NCBI GenBank assembly: GCA_001931535.1
Contig: CP016211.1
Location: 1,950,501 to 2,014,500, forward strand
Source of the DNA: Minicystis rosea
GTDB lineage: Bacteria > Myxococcota_A > Polyangia > Polyangiales > Polyangiaceae
Direction of reading: 5' to 3'
DNA length: 64,000 nt
Numbering within the stretch: position 1 is the first letter of the stretch; each line of letters opens with the position of its first letter. Below are positions 33,971 through 42,924 of the stretch, piece by piece. Position numbers and translations under genes: made by a program. The notes under the pieces are model-generated. The model searched no databases. It had not been told where the DNA came from and saw only the letters and a program-made list of their open reading frames with translations.

Positions 33971-35245
33971 TCAGCCCTTCTTCGCGGTCGTCTTCGACTT
34001 CGCGGCGGTGCGCTTGGCAGAGGAGCGCGGCGCCGCGGCCTTCGCCGTCTCGCGTCGCGACGGCGAGGAGCTCTTGGCGGCCGACGGCGGCGCCTCGGCG
34101 GCGCGCTTCCGCTTGGGTGCGGGCGCTTCTTCCACGCTGGGAGCAGGCTCGGCGGCGCGCTTCGTCCGCTTCGGCGCAGGCGTCTCCGCAGCCTCTTTCG
34201 CTGCGCGCTTGGGCGCTTGCGCGGGCGCAGAAGGCTCCTTCGTCTTCGTGACCTTGCGGCGCGGAGCCTTCGTCTCTTCCTCGGGCTCGGGCTCGGGCTC
34301 GGGCGCGACGGGCGGCGCTTCGAGCATCGCCGGGCGCGCGGCCTCGGGCTCTGCCGGCGGCTTGCCCGCGCCCACGATCCCCCCGATTTCCCGCCCGAAT
34401 GCGGCGGCCGGCGCATCGACGCCGTGCGCGTCCTGATCGGACAGCGGGGTGAACGTCACGCGAACCGTGCGCGCATCGGCGAAATCCCACGTGGCCGCGT
34501 AGCCCGAACGCAGGAGCGTCGCCTCGGCGGCCGCGTCGATGCGAGGCCGCGCCGCGCGTTGCTCGGCGGGTGCCAGCGCGCGGCCGACGTCGATCCGGCG
34601 CTCGAGCGTGGGCAGCGGGGTCACGCCTTGCTCGGCGAGGTCGGCCAGCTCGTCGGCGACGGCCTCCTCGAGATCGAGTCGCTCGTCGTCACCGCCGCCG
34701 TCGATGCGGAACGTGGCCTCACGCAGCTCCGGGCTGTAGGCCGTGAAGCGCGCATGCGTCACCGCCGCGGCGCGATCGAGCGCCTGCCGGAGCGTGGCCG
34801 CGTCGGCACGCTTGCTCACCGTCGCGGCGACGTACCCGAGCGTGTCGAGCTTCACGGTCACCGTGGTGCGATCTTCGCCGAGGTGCGCCGCGGGGGTGAG
34901 CAGCCCGGCTTGGACGGTGCGGAAGATGTCGCGCCGGATGACGCCGTCCTCCGCGAAGACATCCTCGACGTGATCCGAGCTCATCAGCGCGCGGGCGAGC
35001 CGCGCCACCAGCTCTTCGACGGCCTGATCGATCGCGTCGCTGCCGAACGTGCTCGTGGGCTCGTCCGACATGGGGCCGCGCGGCTCGATGTGCGGCTCGA
35101 TGACGGCGAGCGCCGGCGCGATGATCTCGTCCAGCTCGCGCGCGAGCGCCGCGGCTCCGCCCTTCACCACGAGGATGTGGCCGTGCGCCTTGAGCGCGTC
35201 GACGACGCTCGTCGAGAGTCCGCGGGAGAGATTGCGCTCGTTCAC
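33971..35245 (-). CDS. Unknown protein with histone H1-like basic tail
   Basis: A 424-aa protein starting at GTG 35245 (VNERNLSRGLSTSVVDALKA). The first ~270 residues form an unrecognised region (DVFAEDGVIRRDIFRTVQAG, LREATFRIDGGGDDERLDLE, WDFADARTVRVTFTPLSDQD). The last ~130 residues are rich in Lys, Ala, Pro and Ser (APRRKVTKTKEPSAPAQAPK, TKRAAEPAPSVEEAPAPKRK, ending SAKRTAAKSKTTAKKG), like eukaryotic H1 or bacterial H1-like tails. It is probably a nucleic-acid-binding protein. The frame is open further upstream to 35377, but that stretch looks non-coding. Confidence 0.8.
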   Translation of the reverse strand: MNERNLSRGLSTSVVDALKAHGHILVVKGGAAALARELDEIIAPALAVIEPHIEPRGPMSDEPTSTFGSDAIDQAVEELVARLARALMSSDHVEDVFAEDGVIRRDIFRTVQAGLLTPAAHLGEDRTTVTVKLDTLGYVAATVSKRADAATLRQALDRAAAVTHARFTAYSPELREATFRIDGGGDDERLDLEEAVADELADLAEQGVTPLPTLERRIDVGRALAPAEQRAARPRIDAAAEATLLRSGYAATWDFADARTVRVTFTPLSDQDAHGVDAPAAAFGREIGGIVGAGKPPAEPEAARPAMLEAPPVAPEPEPEPEEETKAPRRKVTKTKEPSAPAQAPKRAAKEAAETPAPKRTKRAAEPAPSVEEAPAPKRKRAAEAPPSAAKSSSPSRRETAKAAAPRSSAKRTAAKSKTTAKKG

Positions 35246-35439
35246 CGGGCGGCAGCTTACACAATTTGTCCGTGCGTGGCGCCGCGTACCTCGGCGTGGC
35301 GTCGGTGCGGTCACGGATTCGTGAAGAGCCTCAGGAGGGATCGATCCTCCTCCGCAGCCAGGGTCCGTCCGGTACACCGGCCGTGCCCGGCGGCCCAGCG
35401 CTTCCAGCCCGCAGCGCGCCCGTGCGATAGTAGGCCCGC

Positions 35440-36474
35440 ATGCGCCGCGCTTTCACCTTCGCGACGGCGGTCTTCTTCGTATCTCTCGGCGCGGCCGGGC
35501 CTCGCCTCGCGCTCGCGGCCCCAGGGAGCGTGTCTGCCCCGCCGCCCTCGTTCCCGTGCCCCGGCTGCGTGGTGCACGTGCCCGCGCGCTTGCCTGAAGG
35601 CCCGCGCCCCCTCCTCGTCGCGCTCCACGGGGACGGCGGCGCCATGGTCCCCTTGGTGCGCGCGTTTCAAGCCGCCTGCGACGAGGCCGGCGTCATCCTC
35701 CTCGCGCCGCGCTGCCCCCGCGAGGATGGCTGCGCCGCCGGCAGCTATTGGCAATGGCTGCAGGATGCTCGGCACGACGAGCGCTGGCTCGGCAGCTTGA
35801 TCGATGCCGTCGCGGCGCGTTGGCTGATCGATCCGGCGCGCGTCTACGCCGCCGGCTACAGCGGCGGCGCCACCTACCTCGGTTGGTACGTGCCCACGCA
35901 TCCCCTGCGTTTCGCGGCTGTCGCACACATCGCCGGCGGCGCGCCCTACGGCCGAGCGTGCCCAGCATGCAAGGTCCCGGTGCTCTTCACCATCGGCAGC
36001 GTCGATCCGATGATCGTCCCGTACACCGCGCCGCTCCGCGCCTACTACGATGAATGCGGCGGCCACGAGGTGGTCTGGCAATCGCTGCCCGGTGTCACCC
36101 ACGAGGGCATCCTCGGCACGCTCCAGGCCGGTCGCGCGAAACAGGTTCTCCAATGGCTCTTGGCACGTCCCGCGGCATGCACCGCCGACGCGGCGGACGC
36201 AGGCGCCGTGGACGCCGGTGTGGCGGACGCGGGCAACACGCCGGGGCCGAGCGGCGGCGCGTCGGACGCAGGTGCTCCCATCGCGCCGGTTGCGACCGTG
36301 CCCGAGCCGGGGCGCGCGGATCCACCGGCCCGCGTACCACCCAAGGCTGGATGTGCATGCGGTGTCCGAGCCGCGCCCGAGGACGGCGCATGGATCGCGG
36401 CCACGACGCTGCTCGTGGGCGCGACGACGCGGAGGCGTGCGCGCGCAGGGCGCACCTCGCGCCGCCGCCGCTGA
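35440..36474 (+). CDS. Secreted esterase with MYXO-CTERM-like tail
   Basis: A 344-aa alpha/beta hydrolase. The N-terminal signal (MRRAFTFATAVFFVSLGAAG) ends near LALAAPG. The hydrolase has LLVALHGDGGAMVPLV, the nucleophile elbow GYSGGATYLG, SVDPMIVPYT with a candidate Asp, and GVTHEGILG with the His, as in PHB-depolymerase/LpqC-type esterases. After an Asp/Ala/Gly linker the C-terminus has GCACG, a hydrophobic segment (AWIAATTLLVGATT) and a basic RRRARAGRTSRRRR end. This is a MYXO-CTERM-like sorting signal for myxosortase-type processing and surface anchoring. Confidence 0.88.
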   Translation: MRRAFTFATAVFFVSLGAAGPRLALAAPGSVSAPPPSFPCPGCVVHVPARLPEGPRPLLVALHGDGGAMVPLVRAFQAACDEAGVILLAPRCPREDGCAAGSYWQWLQDARHDERWLGSLIDAVAARWLIDPARVYAAGYSGGATYLGWYVPTHPLRFAAVAHIAGGAPYGRACPACKVPVLFTIGSVDPMIVPYTAPLRAYYDECGGHEVVWQSLPGVTHEGILGTLQAGRAKQVLQWLLARPAACTADAADAGAVDAGVADAGNTPGPSGGASDAGAPIAPVATVPEPGRADPPARVPPKAGCACGVRAAPEDGAWIAATTLLVGATTRRRARAGRTSRRRR

Positions 36475-36587
36475 CGTTTCGGGCGCAAAGGACGCGGAGA
36501 ATCAGGCCGATTCGTGCGCTGCGTCTTTGTGCCTTTGCGTTTTTATCTGGCGGAGGAACGCGCGCTCTGATCTAGCATGGCGCCCCC

Positions 36588-36992
36588 ATGATCGATCGAG
36601 GCCGTCTTCTCTTGATCGCAGCGCTGCTCCCCGCCGCCGCGATCTCCGCCGGTGTCGTCGCGTGCGGCGGCGCGGCTGCCGATGCGCAGGGTGCCGTGCC
36701 CCTCGCCACCGCCACGCCCGACCCGCCCGAGCGCGAGGAGCCGGCGACGCTCGACGTCCTCGCGACCCCGGAGGTCGACGTCAAGATCGACGGCAAGCCC
36801 GTGGGGAAGACGCCGATCAAAGGCTACAAGGTCCCGCCCGGCAGCCACGACGTCACCTTCGTCGACGACACCGGCCCGCGCACGATGACGGTCAACGTCG
36901 AGTCGGGCGAAGGCAAGACGGTGATCAGCGATCGCCCGCCGACCGCCATCGCTCCGGCCGCAGCCGACAAGAACGACAAGAAGAAGCGCTGA
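36588..36992 (+). CDS. PEGA-domain lipoprotein
   Basis: A 134-aa protein starting MIDRGRLLLIAALLPAAAIS, with a signal ending GVVAC (lipobox). A PEGA-type domain (LDVLATPEVDVKIDGKPVGK, TPIKGYKVPPGSHDVTFVDD) spans about residues 53-110. The tail is basic (DKNDKKKR). PEGA domains are cell-surface or S-layer-associated. It follows the esterase gene by 113 bp on the same strand. Function unknown. Confidence 0.88.
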   Translation: MIDRGRLLLIAALLPAAAISAGVVACGGAAADAQGAVPLATATPDPPEREEPATLDVLATPEVDVKIDGKPVGKTPIKGYKVPPGSHDVTFVDDTGPRTMTVNVESGEGKTVISDRPPTAIAPAAADKNDKKKR

Positions 36993-37070
36993 TGACGTGG
37001 CCTCGCGTTGCGAGCGCCGCGCAGTGATGCGCGGCTCGTCGCAGCATCGTCGGTCACATCTGGTGCTCCT

Positions 37071-37532
37071 TCATTGCGCACGCACGTAGGTGCAGCGCGT
37101 GCCTTGATCGAGCACTTCCACCGGCGCGCCGTTCGGATCGATCGTGAGCGTCGACGGCAACGGCTGGCCAGGGCCTGCGGTCGGGCCTTCGACGGCGAGC
37201 TGAATCGCGCCGTTCGCGATCGTGTACTTGCCGCGCCGAAACACGATCCCCGCCCACACGCACACCGCGCCCGGAGGGCAGGGGGACACGCGATCCTCGG
37301 CGATGAACGATCCATCGGGGTTGAGCGTGAGGCGCCGCTCGTACGTACGCGCGCCGCATGAAGCGGACGTCCATCGTCCCGCCGGCGTCGCGGCTGGAGT
37401 CGATGCCGGCCCGCTGGCTTGGCCGGTCGCGATCGAGGTGGTCGGCGAGGGCGGCGTCGTCCCCTCCGGCGTCGGGCCGGTGGAGCAGGCAGCGAGCAGC
37501 GGGAAGGCCAGCAGGCAGGCGCGGAGGTCCAT
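37071..37532 (-). CDS. Small lipoprotein (copper-resistance/META-like fold possible)
   Basis: A 153-aa protein starting MDLRACLLAFPLLAACSTGP with a lipobox LAAC. After a Thr/Ser/Pro linker, the domain reads GRWTSASCGARTYERRLTLN, FIAEDRVSPCPPGAVCVWAG and YTIANGAIQLAVEGPTA. The repeated beta pattern resembles small lipoproteins that bind ligands in the envelope, but no family is confirmed. A longer frame upstream to 37931 only reads through the repeat array and is rejected. Confidence 0.8.
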   Translation of the reverse strand: MDLRACLLAFPLLAACSTGPTPEGTTPPSPTTSIATGQASGPASTPAATPAGRWTSASCGARTYERRLTLNPDGSFIAEDRVSPCPPGAVCVWAGIVFRRGKYTIANGAIQLAVEGPTAGPGQPLPSTLTIDPNGAPVEVLDQGTRCTYVRAQ

Positions 37533-37584
37533 GCCCCAAGCGTAGCCCGCTCGCCGAAAACGCCGGCAAAGTTCGGGTGAAAAA

Positions 37585-37662
37585 GCTTCCGCCGCGCTCG
37601 GGAGACTTCCGCCGCGGGCTGGAGCGCTTCTGCCGCGGGCTGGAGTGCTTCCGCCGCGGCGG
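37585..37662. repeat. 21-bp repeat array, orientation A
   Basis: The word CTTC(C/T)GCCGCGGGCTGGAG starts at 37586, 37606, 37627 and 37648, spacing 20, 21 and 21 bp. It faces the opposite way to the array at 37771-37944. Confidence 0.85.
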
Positions 37663-37770
37663 ATCTGGCGACAGTTTCGGCCCTTCGTGCGTCGAGGTTG
37701 CCGAGGGCCGATTTTCGGGTTCTGGCCGATGCCTGCGTTCCCCGAGAAATTCGCGTTCTCTTCCGCGGCG
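37663..37770. other. Spacer between opposed repeat arrays
   Basis: About 108 bp between the two opposed 21-bp arrays. No ORF or RNA gene is recognised. In a transcript this would be the loop of a long hairpin. Confidence 0.5.
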
Positions 37771-37944
37771 GAAGCTTCTGGAGCGCGGCGGAAGCATTCC
37801 CGCGCGCAGCCGAAGCACTCCGGCCCACGGCCGAAGCCTTCCGGCCCGCAGCCGAAGCCTTCCGGCCCGCGGCGGAAGCTTCTCGAGCCGCGACGGAGGC
37901 ATTCCGGCCCGTGGCGGAAGCCTTCAGGCACGTCGCGAGCGCCT
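37771..37944. repeat. 21-bp repeat array, orientation B
   Basis: GA(A/G)G anchors at 37771, 37791, 37812, 37833, 37854, 37875, 37896 and 37917, with a decayed unit after, all at 20-21 bp spacing. The unit (GAAGCCTTCCGGCCCGCGGC) is the reverse complement of the orientation-A unit with a few changes. The array touches the stop codon of the co-polymerase gene at 37945. A 21-bp spacing equals two DNA turns. Confidence 0.88.
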
Positions 37945-40419
37945 TCAGGCCACCGTCGCCGCGCTCGCGGCCGGGAGCATCTCCAGGCTGGGCGCGGCCA
38001 CGTCGTTCAGCACGGCGCCCAGCACCTTCGACGAGCCGAGCTGCTGTGTCGCCCGCGTGAGCGCTGCGCCGCGCGTCGCCGCCGCGCGCACGACGATCAG
38101 AACACCGTCGGAGACCGCCTCCAGCACGTTCGCGTCGCCGGATCCCACGATGGGCGGCCCATCCACGATCACGTACTCGTAGCTGCGTCGCAGCGCGCCG
38201 ATCGCGGCTTCGAAATGCGTCGAGTGGATGGCTTCGGGGTGCGCAGCCACGCGATCCGGCTCCGCCAGGAGCGACAGCGACGCGCCGAGCCGCACCACGC
38301 CCCACGGGATCCCGCGCCCGCTCATGCGCTCCCGGATCTGCTGCGAGAAGCTCGCCTCCTTCGGCAGGCGCAGGCCGAGCTCCGCGGCCAGGCGAGGCTG
38401 CTCGAAGTTGCCCTCCACCAGGATCACGCGCGCCCGCTCCGACTCCGAGAGCGTCAGCGCGAGCCGCAGCGCCAGCGAGGTCTTGCCCTCGCGAAGACCT
38501 GGGCTCATCACCGACACCACGAACGAGCCGTCACCGCGCTTTTGATCGAGCCGATGCCGGAGCACACGCAGCGCGCCCAGCGCCGCCGAAGGCGCGCTCG
38601 CCAACACCTGCGCGGGCACGCCGGGATCGACGTCGGCGCCGATCACTTCGACCTCGGGATCGTCGAACACCGCCTCCACGACGGCGTGGGAGAAGCGCGG
38701 ATCGTCCCGCAGGACGAGCCCTCTCCGCAGCGACGCGGGGCGCACGGCGAGCGCGCCGCGCGCTTCCTCCGGCGTCGGCGGCGGCGTGATCACCGAGGTG
38801 GAGACCTGTGGATCGACATCGTCTACCTCCGTGTCGCCGTGCTGCACGGCCGGCACGATGGCGCGCTCCGGCGGCCGCGGGCGCACGGGCGGCAGGTGCG
38901 GCATGGCCACGAGCACCAAAGGCCCGCCGATGGCCGCGATGTCGCCCTCGTCGAGGAGCGTGTCGTTCAGCAGCACGCGCGCCGCCGCGTAGCCGAGCGC
39001 CAGGAACAGCGCGATCGTCGCGCCGGCGAAGAACACGCGTCCGCGCCCGCGATCGGGCCGCGTGGGCACGTAGGCCGGCTCGAGGATCTGCATCTCCTCG
39101 TGTCCTTGCTTGGCCACCGCATCCGCCGAGAGATCGGCGGCGCGCGCGTTCTGTTGGATGGTGCCGAGCTCACCGCGTGCGCGATCGAGCGCCATGCGCA
39201 GGCGGTGCCACTCGGTCTCGAGCTCCACGATGTCCGTGGGGCTGCCGGCCGTCGCCGCGCGCGGGATTGAGCGCGGCTCCCCGCTCGGCGCACCGGCGCG
39301 CCGAGCCTCGATCTGCCGGCGCAGCGCCGCGCGCTCGCGCTCCAATGCGCGGCGCCGCTCGGGCGTGAGCGGCACGCGCGGACCTGCCGGCGCCGCGCCG
39401 AAGCGAGCCCGCGCGAGCGTCGACTCCGCGGCCGCGAGCGCCCTGCGGGCCGCATCGACCCGTGCTCGCCCCGAGACGGCATCCGGATGCGCCGGCGTCA
39501 CCGACGTGAGCTTCTCGGCCAGCCCCGCTTCGGCCGCCGACAGCGCCGCCGCGGCCGCGTCGCGCTGCCGTTGCGCGTCGGCGATGCTCGTGGGGCCCGC
39601 GATCGGCGCGCCCTGCGGAGGTGCCGTGCCCGCAGCCGGCGCTGCGCTCGGCCCGAGCTCGGACTCCACGCGCGAGAGATCACGCTCCAGCGCGCGCAGC
39701 GTCGGATCGCCCGGGGCTGTGGAGCGAGGCCCCATCGCACGCGGCGCGGGCATGCCGGGGATCACCGGCACCGGCGCATACGGCGAGTCGGCGCCGCCCC
39801 ATTGAAACTGCGGATGCTCGGCGAGGAACGTGGCCAGCGCGCGGCTCGCGTCGTCCGCGCGCGCGGTGGCCTCCTCCAGCTTGCGGCCGAGGAAGTTCCG
39901 CGTGAGCGTGGCCGTGTCCAGGTTCTGCCGGTTGTATTCGTCGATCATCCGATCGGCGAGCCGCGCCGCGACCTTCTGCGCGATCACGGGATCCTCGTAC
40001 GAGAACGAGATCACGTAGCTGTCGCTGGCGCGCGCGCGGAACCCGGTGGCGAGCACCATCTCCTCGACGCCGTCGAGGACCGAGCGCCGCGTCTTCTCCG
40101 GGAAGAGATCGTATTCGCGCAGGACCTGCTCCAGGTTCGGCCGCGCGTAGAGCAGATCCTTCAGCTTCGGCCCGAGGCGCGCCGCGCGCGCGGTCGCCGA
40201 CTCCCCGTCGCTCATCGCCGGCTGCACGCCGTCGCGGTAGAGCACCGTGGTCTCGCTGCGCCAGACCCGCTTCGCGTGGAGCGCGAGCGCCAGCGAGATG
40301 ACGAGCCCCGTCGCCGCGATCGCCGCCGCGGACCGCCAGAACATCCGGGTGCGCGAGAGGAGCGTCACGATCCGCGCGAGCCGCTCCCGGGGTGTGCTTT
40401 CGGTGCTCAGGCTTCCCAT
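37945..40419 (-). CDS. Polysaccharide co-polymerase (Wzz/Wzc-like) with degenerate kinase domain
   Basis: An 824-aa inner-membrane protein for exopolysaccharide chain-length control and export. The N-terminus has a Wzz domain with the first span (FWRSAAAIAATGLVISLALA), followed by long coiled-coil-like Ala/Arg segments (about 230-370). A second span (RVFFAGATIALFLALGYAAA) precedes a cytoplasmic BY-kinase-like ATPase: Walker A-like VMSPGLREGKTSLALRLALT, a changed Walker A' (ILVEGNFEQPRLA, lacking the usual Asp), and Walker B-like YVIVDGPPI. The C-terminus lacks a Tyr cluster. Kinase activity is therefore doubtful. It follows the polymerase/ligase gene by 125 bp on the same strand. Confidence 0.9.
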   Translation of the reverse strand: MGSLSTESTPRERLARIVTLLSRTRMFWRSAAAIAATGLVISLALALHAKRVWRSETTVLYRDGVQPAMSDGESATARAARLGPKLKDLLYARPNLEQVLREYDLFPEKTRRSVLDGVEEMVLATGFRARASDSYVISFSYEDPVIAQKVAARLADRMIDEYNRQNLDTATLTRNFLGRKLEEATARADDASRALATFLAEHPQFQWGGADSPYAPVPVIPGMPAPRAMGPRSTAPGDPTLRALERDLSRVESELGPSAAPAAGTAPPQGAPIAGPTSIADAQRQRDAAAAALSAAEAGLAEKLTSVTPAHPDAVSGRARVDAARRALAAAESTLARARFGAAPAGPRVPLTPERRRALERERAALRRQIEARRAGAPSGEPRSIPRAATAGSPTDIVELETEWHRLRMALDRARGELGTIQQNARAADLSADAVAKQGHEEMQILEPAYVPTRPDRGRGRVFFAGATIALFLALGYAAARVLLNDTLLDEGDIAAIGGPLVLVAMPHLPPVRPRPPERAIVPAVQHGDTEVDDVDPQVSTSVITPPPTPEEARGALAVRPASLRRGLVLRDDPRFSHAVVEAVFDDPEVEVIGADVDPGVPAQVLASAPSAALGALRVLRHRLDQKRGDGSFVVSVMSPGLREGKTSLALRLALTLSESERARVILVEGNFEQPRLAAELGLRLPKEASFSQQIRERMSGRGIPWGVVRLGASLSLLAEPDRVAAHPEAIHSTHFEAAIGALRRSYEYVIVDGPPIVGSGDANVLEAVSDGVLIVVRAAATRGAALTRATQQLGSSKVLGAVLNDVAAPSLEMLPAASAATVA

Positions 40420-40544
40420 GCGATCTCTCGTGGCGCACGGCGGGGACACCGCGCGGAGGCCTCCCTCCTGGGCAATGCCCGTGCTCGCGACGGCGCGCAG
40501 GCTGGGGACACATGACGCGCGCCGCGTGCACGGAACGCCGTCGC

Positions 40545-41993
40545 TCAGCGATGCAGCCGCGATCCGACGTAGACGACCACGAGGAACGCCATCGCCGCGA
40601 ACGTCACGAGCGCGGCCTCGCGCAACGAGAGCTTCACCGAAAAGCGTGGATCACGCGCCCGCGCCGCGGAAAACAGCGCCGTGGACGACGCCAGCACCAT
40701 GTACAGGACGTCCTTGTACGTCCACGAGAGGAACGTGATGCCCAGCAGCGCGCCCGCGATCGCGGCCGTGATCGCCGGCGCGAACCGAGCCACGTCGGCA
40801 TCCGGCGGGCGCCTCTCGCCGAGCCAGAGCACGGCCGGGACCTTGAGCGAGAGATACAGCCCGAAGCAGAACAGCAGATACCCGATGAGCCCGGTCTCCG
40901 CGATCGCGAGGATGTACGCGTTGTGGGCGGTCATTCCGATCGACGACGCATCGGTGAACTGTCCGGCCCCGAGCCCGATCCCCTTCGTCGCGCGGATGAG
41001 CTCGAACGCTTCGCGCAGGATCTCCGCTCGCTCGTCCGTCGAGTCGTCGGCCTCCGCGCCGCTGCGCCCACCGAGCAGCAACATCGGCGGCCCCACCACG
41101 CACCCGGCCACGATCCCCCAAGCCCCGAGCTTGCGAATCGCCTGAATCCCCACCACGGCGAGGAACACCAGGAGCCCCGTGCGTGACTTGGAGAGCACCA
41201 CCGCCACCGCGACCGCCACGTGCGCTCCGAGCGCCGGCAGCCCGCGCAGAAAGCCCACGACGCGCCCGAGGAGCGCATCGTCGAGCAACGGTGGCAACAG
41301 CACCTGCGCCTTGCGCGCCGGCACCGCTCTGCGCCGGCGGACGGCGAGCGCGACCACGAAGGGCAGGGCGATGGAGATCGTCAGCGACAGCTCGTTGGGA
41401 TCCGCGAGCGATCCGCGGTACCGCACGCGCCCGCCGATGGTGGCCGTGCTCAGCGGCCCACGCCGCTCGCAGCGATAGTTCCCGTCGGGAACGGGCGCGT
41501 TCTTGCGACAATCGAGCACCGACTCGCACGGCCGCCCGTCGAAGCTGAGCTCGCCGCGCCCCTCCCAATCCTCCGGCGCCGCCAGAAAACACCCGTAATC
41601 GCGCTGGCTCTGCACGATCGCGACGGTGGTCGCGAGCAGCGCGCACGCGACGAACGTGACGGCGAACGCGCGCACGCCGGACGGCGATGCGCACCCCATC
41701 GCGATCACCGCGTAGATCCCGCCGAGCACGGCGAAGAAGGTGATCTGCTCGCCGAGCACCGCCGGCCGCTTCACCGCCGTGACGACGAGCGCCCACGCGA
41801 AGAAGCCCAGGATGAACGGCACCTGCGGCGCCATCGCGAGCCGGATGCGCCGCCGCACGACATCGGCGGCGATGGCGATCATCGCGGCCGCGAAGGCGAT
41901 GTAGAGCAGCGGCCACCCGGCGAGCGCGCTGATGAACTCCTGCGGCTTGACGATGACGAGCGCAGCGAGGGCGCAGGCGATCCACGCGGCCAT
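40545..41993 (-). CDS. O-antigen ligase / Wzy-type polymerase
   Basis: A 482-aa membrane protein with about 11-12 spans (start MAAWIACALAALVIVKPQEF). The Wzy_C/O-antigen-ligase region is visible: RYRGSLADPNELSLTISIAL, SKSRTGLLVFLAVVGIQAI and TAHNAYILAIAETGLIGYLL, which carries the periplasmic His typical of these enzymes. It joins polyprenyl-linked repeat units or ligates the chain. Polymerase or ligase cannot be told apart by sequence. It is in a probable operon with the downstream co-polymerase and divergent from the OPX export gene. Confidence 0.88.
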   Translation of the reverse strand: MAAWIACALAALVIVKPQEFISALAGWPLLYIAFAAAMIAIAADVVRRRIRLAMAPQVPFILGFFAWALVVTAVKRPAVLGEQITFFAVLGGIYAVIAMGCASPSGVRAFAVTFVACALLATTVAIVQSQRDYGCFLAAPEDWEGRGELSFDGRPCESVLDCRKNAPVPDGNYRCERRGPLSTATIGGRVRYRGSLADPNELSLTISIALPFVVALAVRRRRAVPARKAQVLLPPLLDDALLGRVVGFLRGLPALGAHVAVAVAVVLSKSRTGLLVFLAVVGIQAIRKLGAWGIVAGCVVGPPMLLLGGRSGAEADDSTDERAEILREAFELIRATKGIGLGAGQFTDASSIGMTAHNAYILAIAETGLIGYLLFCFGLYLSLKVPAVLWLGERRPPDADVARFAPAITAAIAGALLGITFLSWTYKDVLYMVLASSTALFSAARARDPRFSVKLSLREAALVTFAAMAFLVVVYVGSRLHR

Positions 41994-42190
41994 GATCGGA
42001 ACCCGTGGCCCGCGCCGTCACGGCGAGGGCGGCTCCGCCGGTTCGATGCCGAGAGCGCGGATCGCGCCGCACATCCGTCCACGCGTCGCGGCTCACTCTC
42101 CGGCCTCTCCATCGGGCCGCCCGTGCTCGCTCGGCGCGCGGGCACGATCGCTCCCCATCGCTCCGGACGAGCATCGAAACCGGCGGGACC

Positions 42191-42832
42191 ATGACCACGC
42201 GACCGCACGGCCACCGCATCGATCCCTCGAGACCTGCGCGCTGCGCCTCAATCCTCCTCGCAGCGATCGCCTGCTTCGCGCTGCTCGCGCTCGGCTGCGC
42301 GCCGACGCACGTTCACTACGATTTCGCCGCGGAGCGCCGCGCCGCGGGCACGTACCTCATCGGCGCCGGTGACGTCCTGCAGGTCCGCGCGTGGAAGAAT
42401 GAAGCCCTCAGCCAGCGCGTCATCGTGCGCCCCGATGGTTTCGTCACGCTCCCGCTCATCGGCGACGTGCGCGCCGGCGGCCGGCCCGTCGAGGCCATCG
42501 CCGCCGACATCGCCGGACGCGCCGCCAAGTTCTACACCGAGACCCCGGTCATCGCGGTCGAGGTCGCCGAGCTGCACGGCTATCGCGTGTACGTCCTCGG
42601 CGAGGTCTCGCGCCCGGGCGAGCTCGCGCCGCGCGGGCCCATCACGGTGCTCCAAGCCATCGCGCTCGCAGGCGGATTCACGCGGTTCGCGTCACCGAAC
42701 GCGATCGTGATCGTGCGTCACGACGCCCGCGGAGAGCGCCGGATTCCGATCTCGTATGCAGAGGTGGTGGAGAAGGGGGATTTGAAGCAGGATCTGCCGC
42801 TGCTCACCAACGACACCATCGTGGTGCCGTGA
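42191..42832 (+). CDS. OPX-type polysaccharide export lipoprotein (Wza/EpsY-like)
   Basis: A 213-aa protein starting MTTRPHGHRIDPSRPARCAS. The signal ends LALGC (lipobox). It has a poly_export domain (YLIGAGDVLQVRAWKNEALS, VIVRPDGFVTLPLIGDVRAG) and an SLBB domain (VYVLGEVSRPGELAPRGPI, LQAIALAGGFTRFASPNA). It is much shorter than E. coli Wza and lacks the helical barrel, so it matches the short OPX class seen in myxobacteria, which need a separate outer-membrane barrel. The start is ATG 42191; a longer upstream frame lacks a signal peptide. Confidence 0.92.
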   Translation: MTTRPHGHRIDPSRPARCASILLAAIACFALLALGCAPTHVHYDFAAERRAAGTYLIGAGDVLQVRAWKNEALSQRVIVRPDGFVTLPLIGDVRAGGRPVEAIAADIAGRAAKFYTETPVIAVEVAELHGYRVYVLGEVSRPGELAPRGPITVLQAIALAGGFTRFASPNAIVIVRHDARGERRIPISYAEVVEKGDLKQDLPLLTNDTIVVP

Positions 42833-42899
42833 GCGCCGCCTCGTTCAGCGTGGAAGCGGCCCGATCGTGATCAGCGCCGGCTGGCCCGGCGCGGGGTCT

Positions 42900-42917
42900 G
42901 GGGCCGCTCGTGGCCCC
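42900..42917. terminator. Hairpin between convergent genes
   Basis: GGGGCC-GCTCGT-GGCCCC, between the OPX gene end (42832) and a convergent gene end (42925). Weak, with no T-run. Confidence 0.4.
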
Positions 42918-42924
42918 ATCGCAA

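Noticed and set aside
37071..37931. A long protein reading through the 21-bp repeats into the small lipoprotein
   Set aside because: The upstream part is a seven-residue repeat of array DNA with no signal peptide; the signal peptide at 37532 is a much better start.
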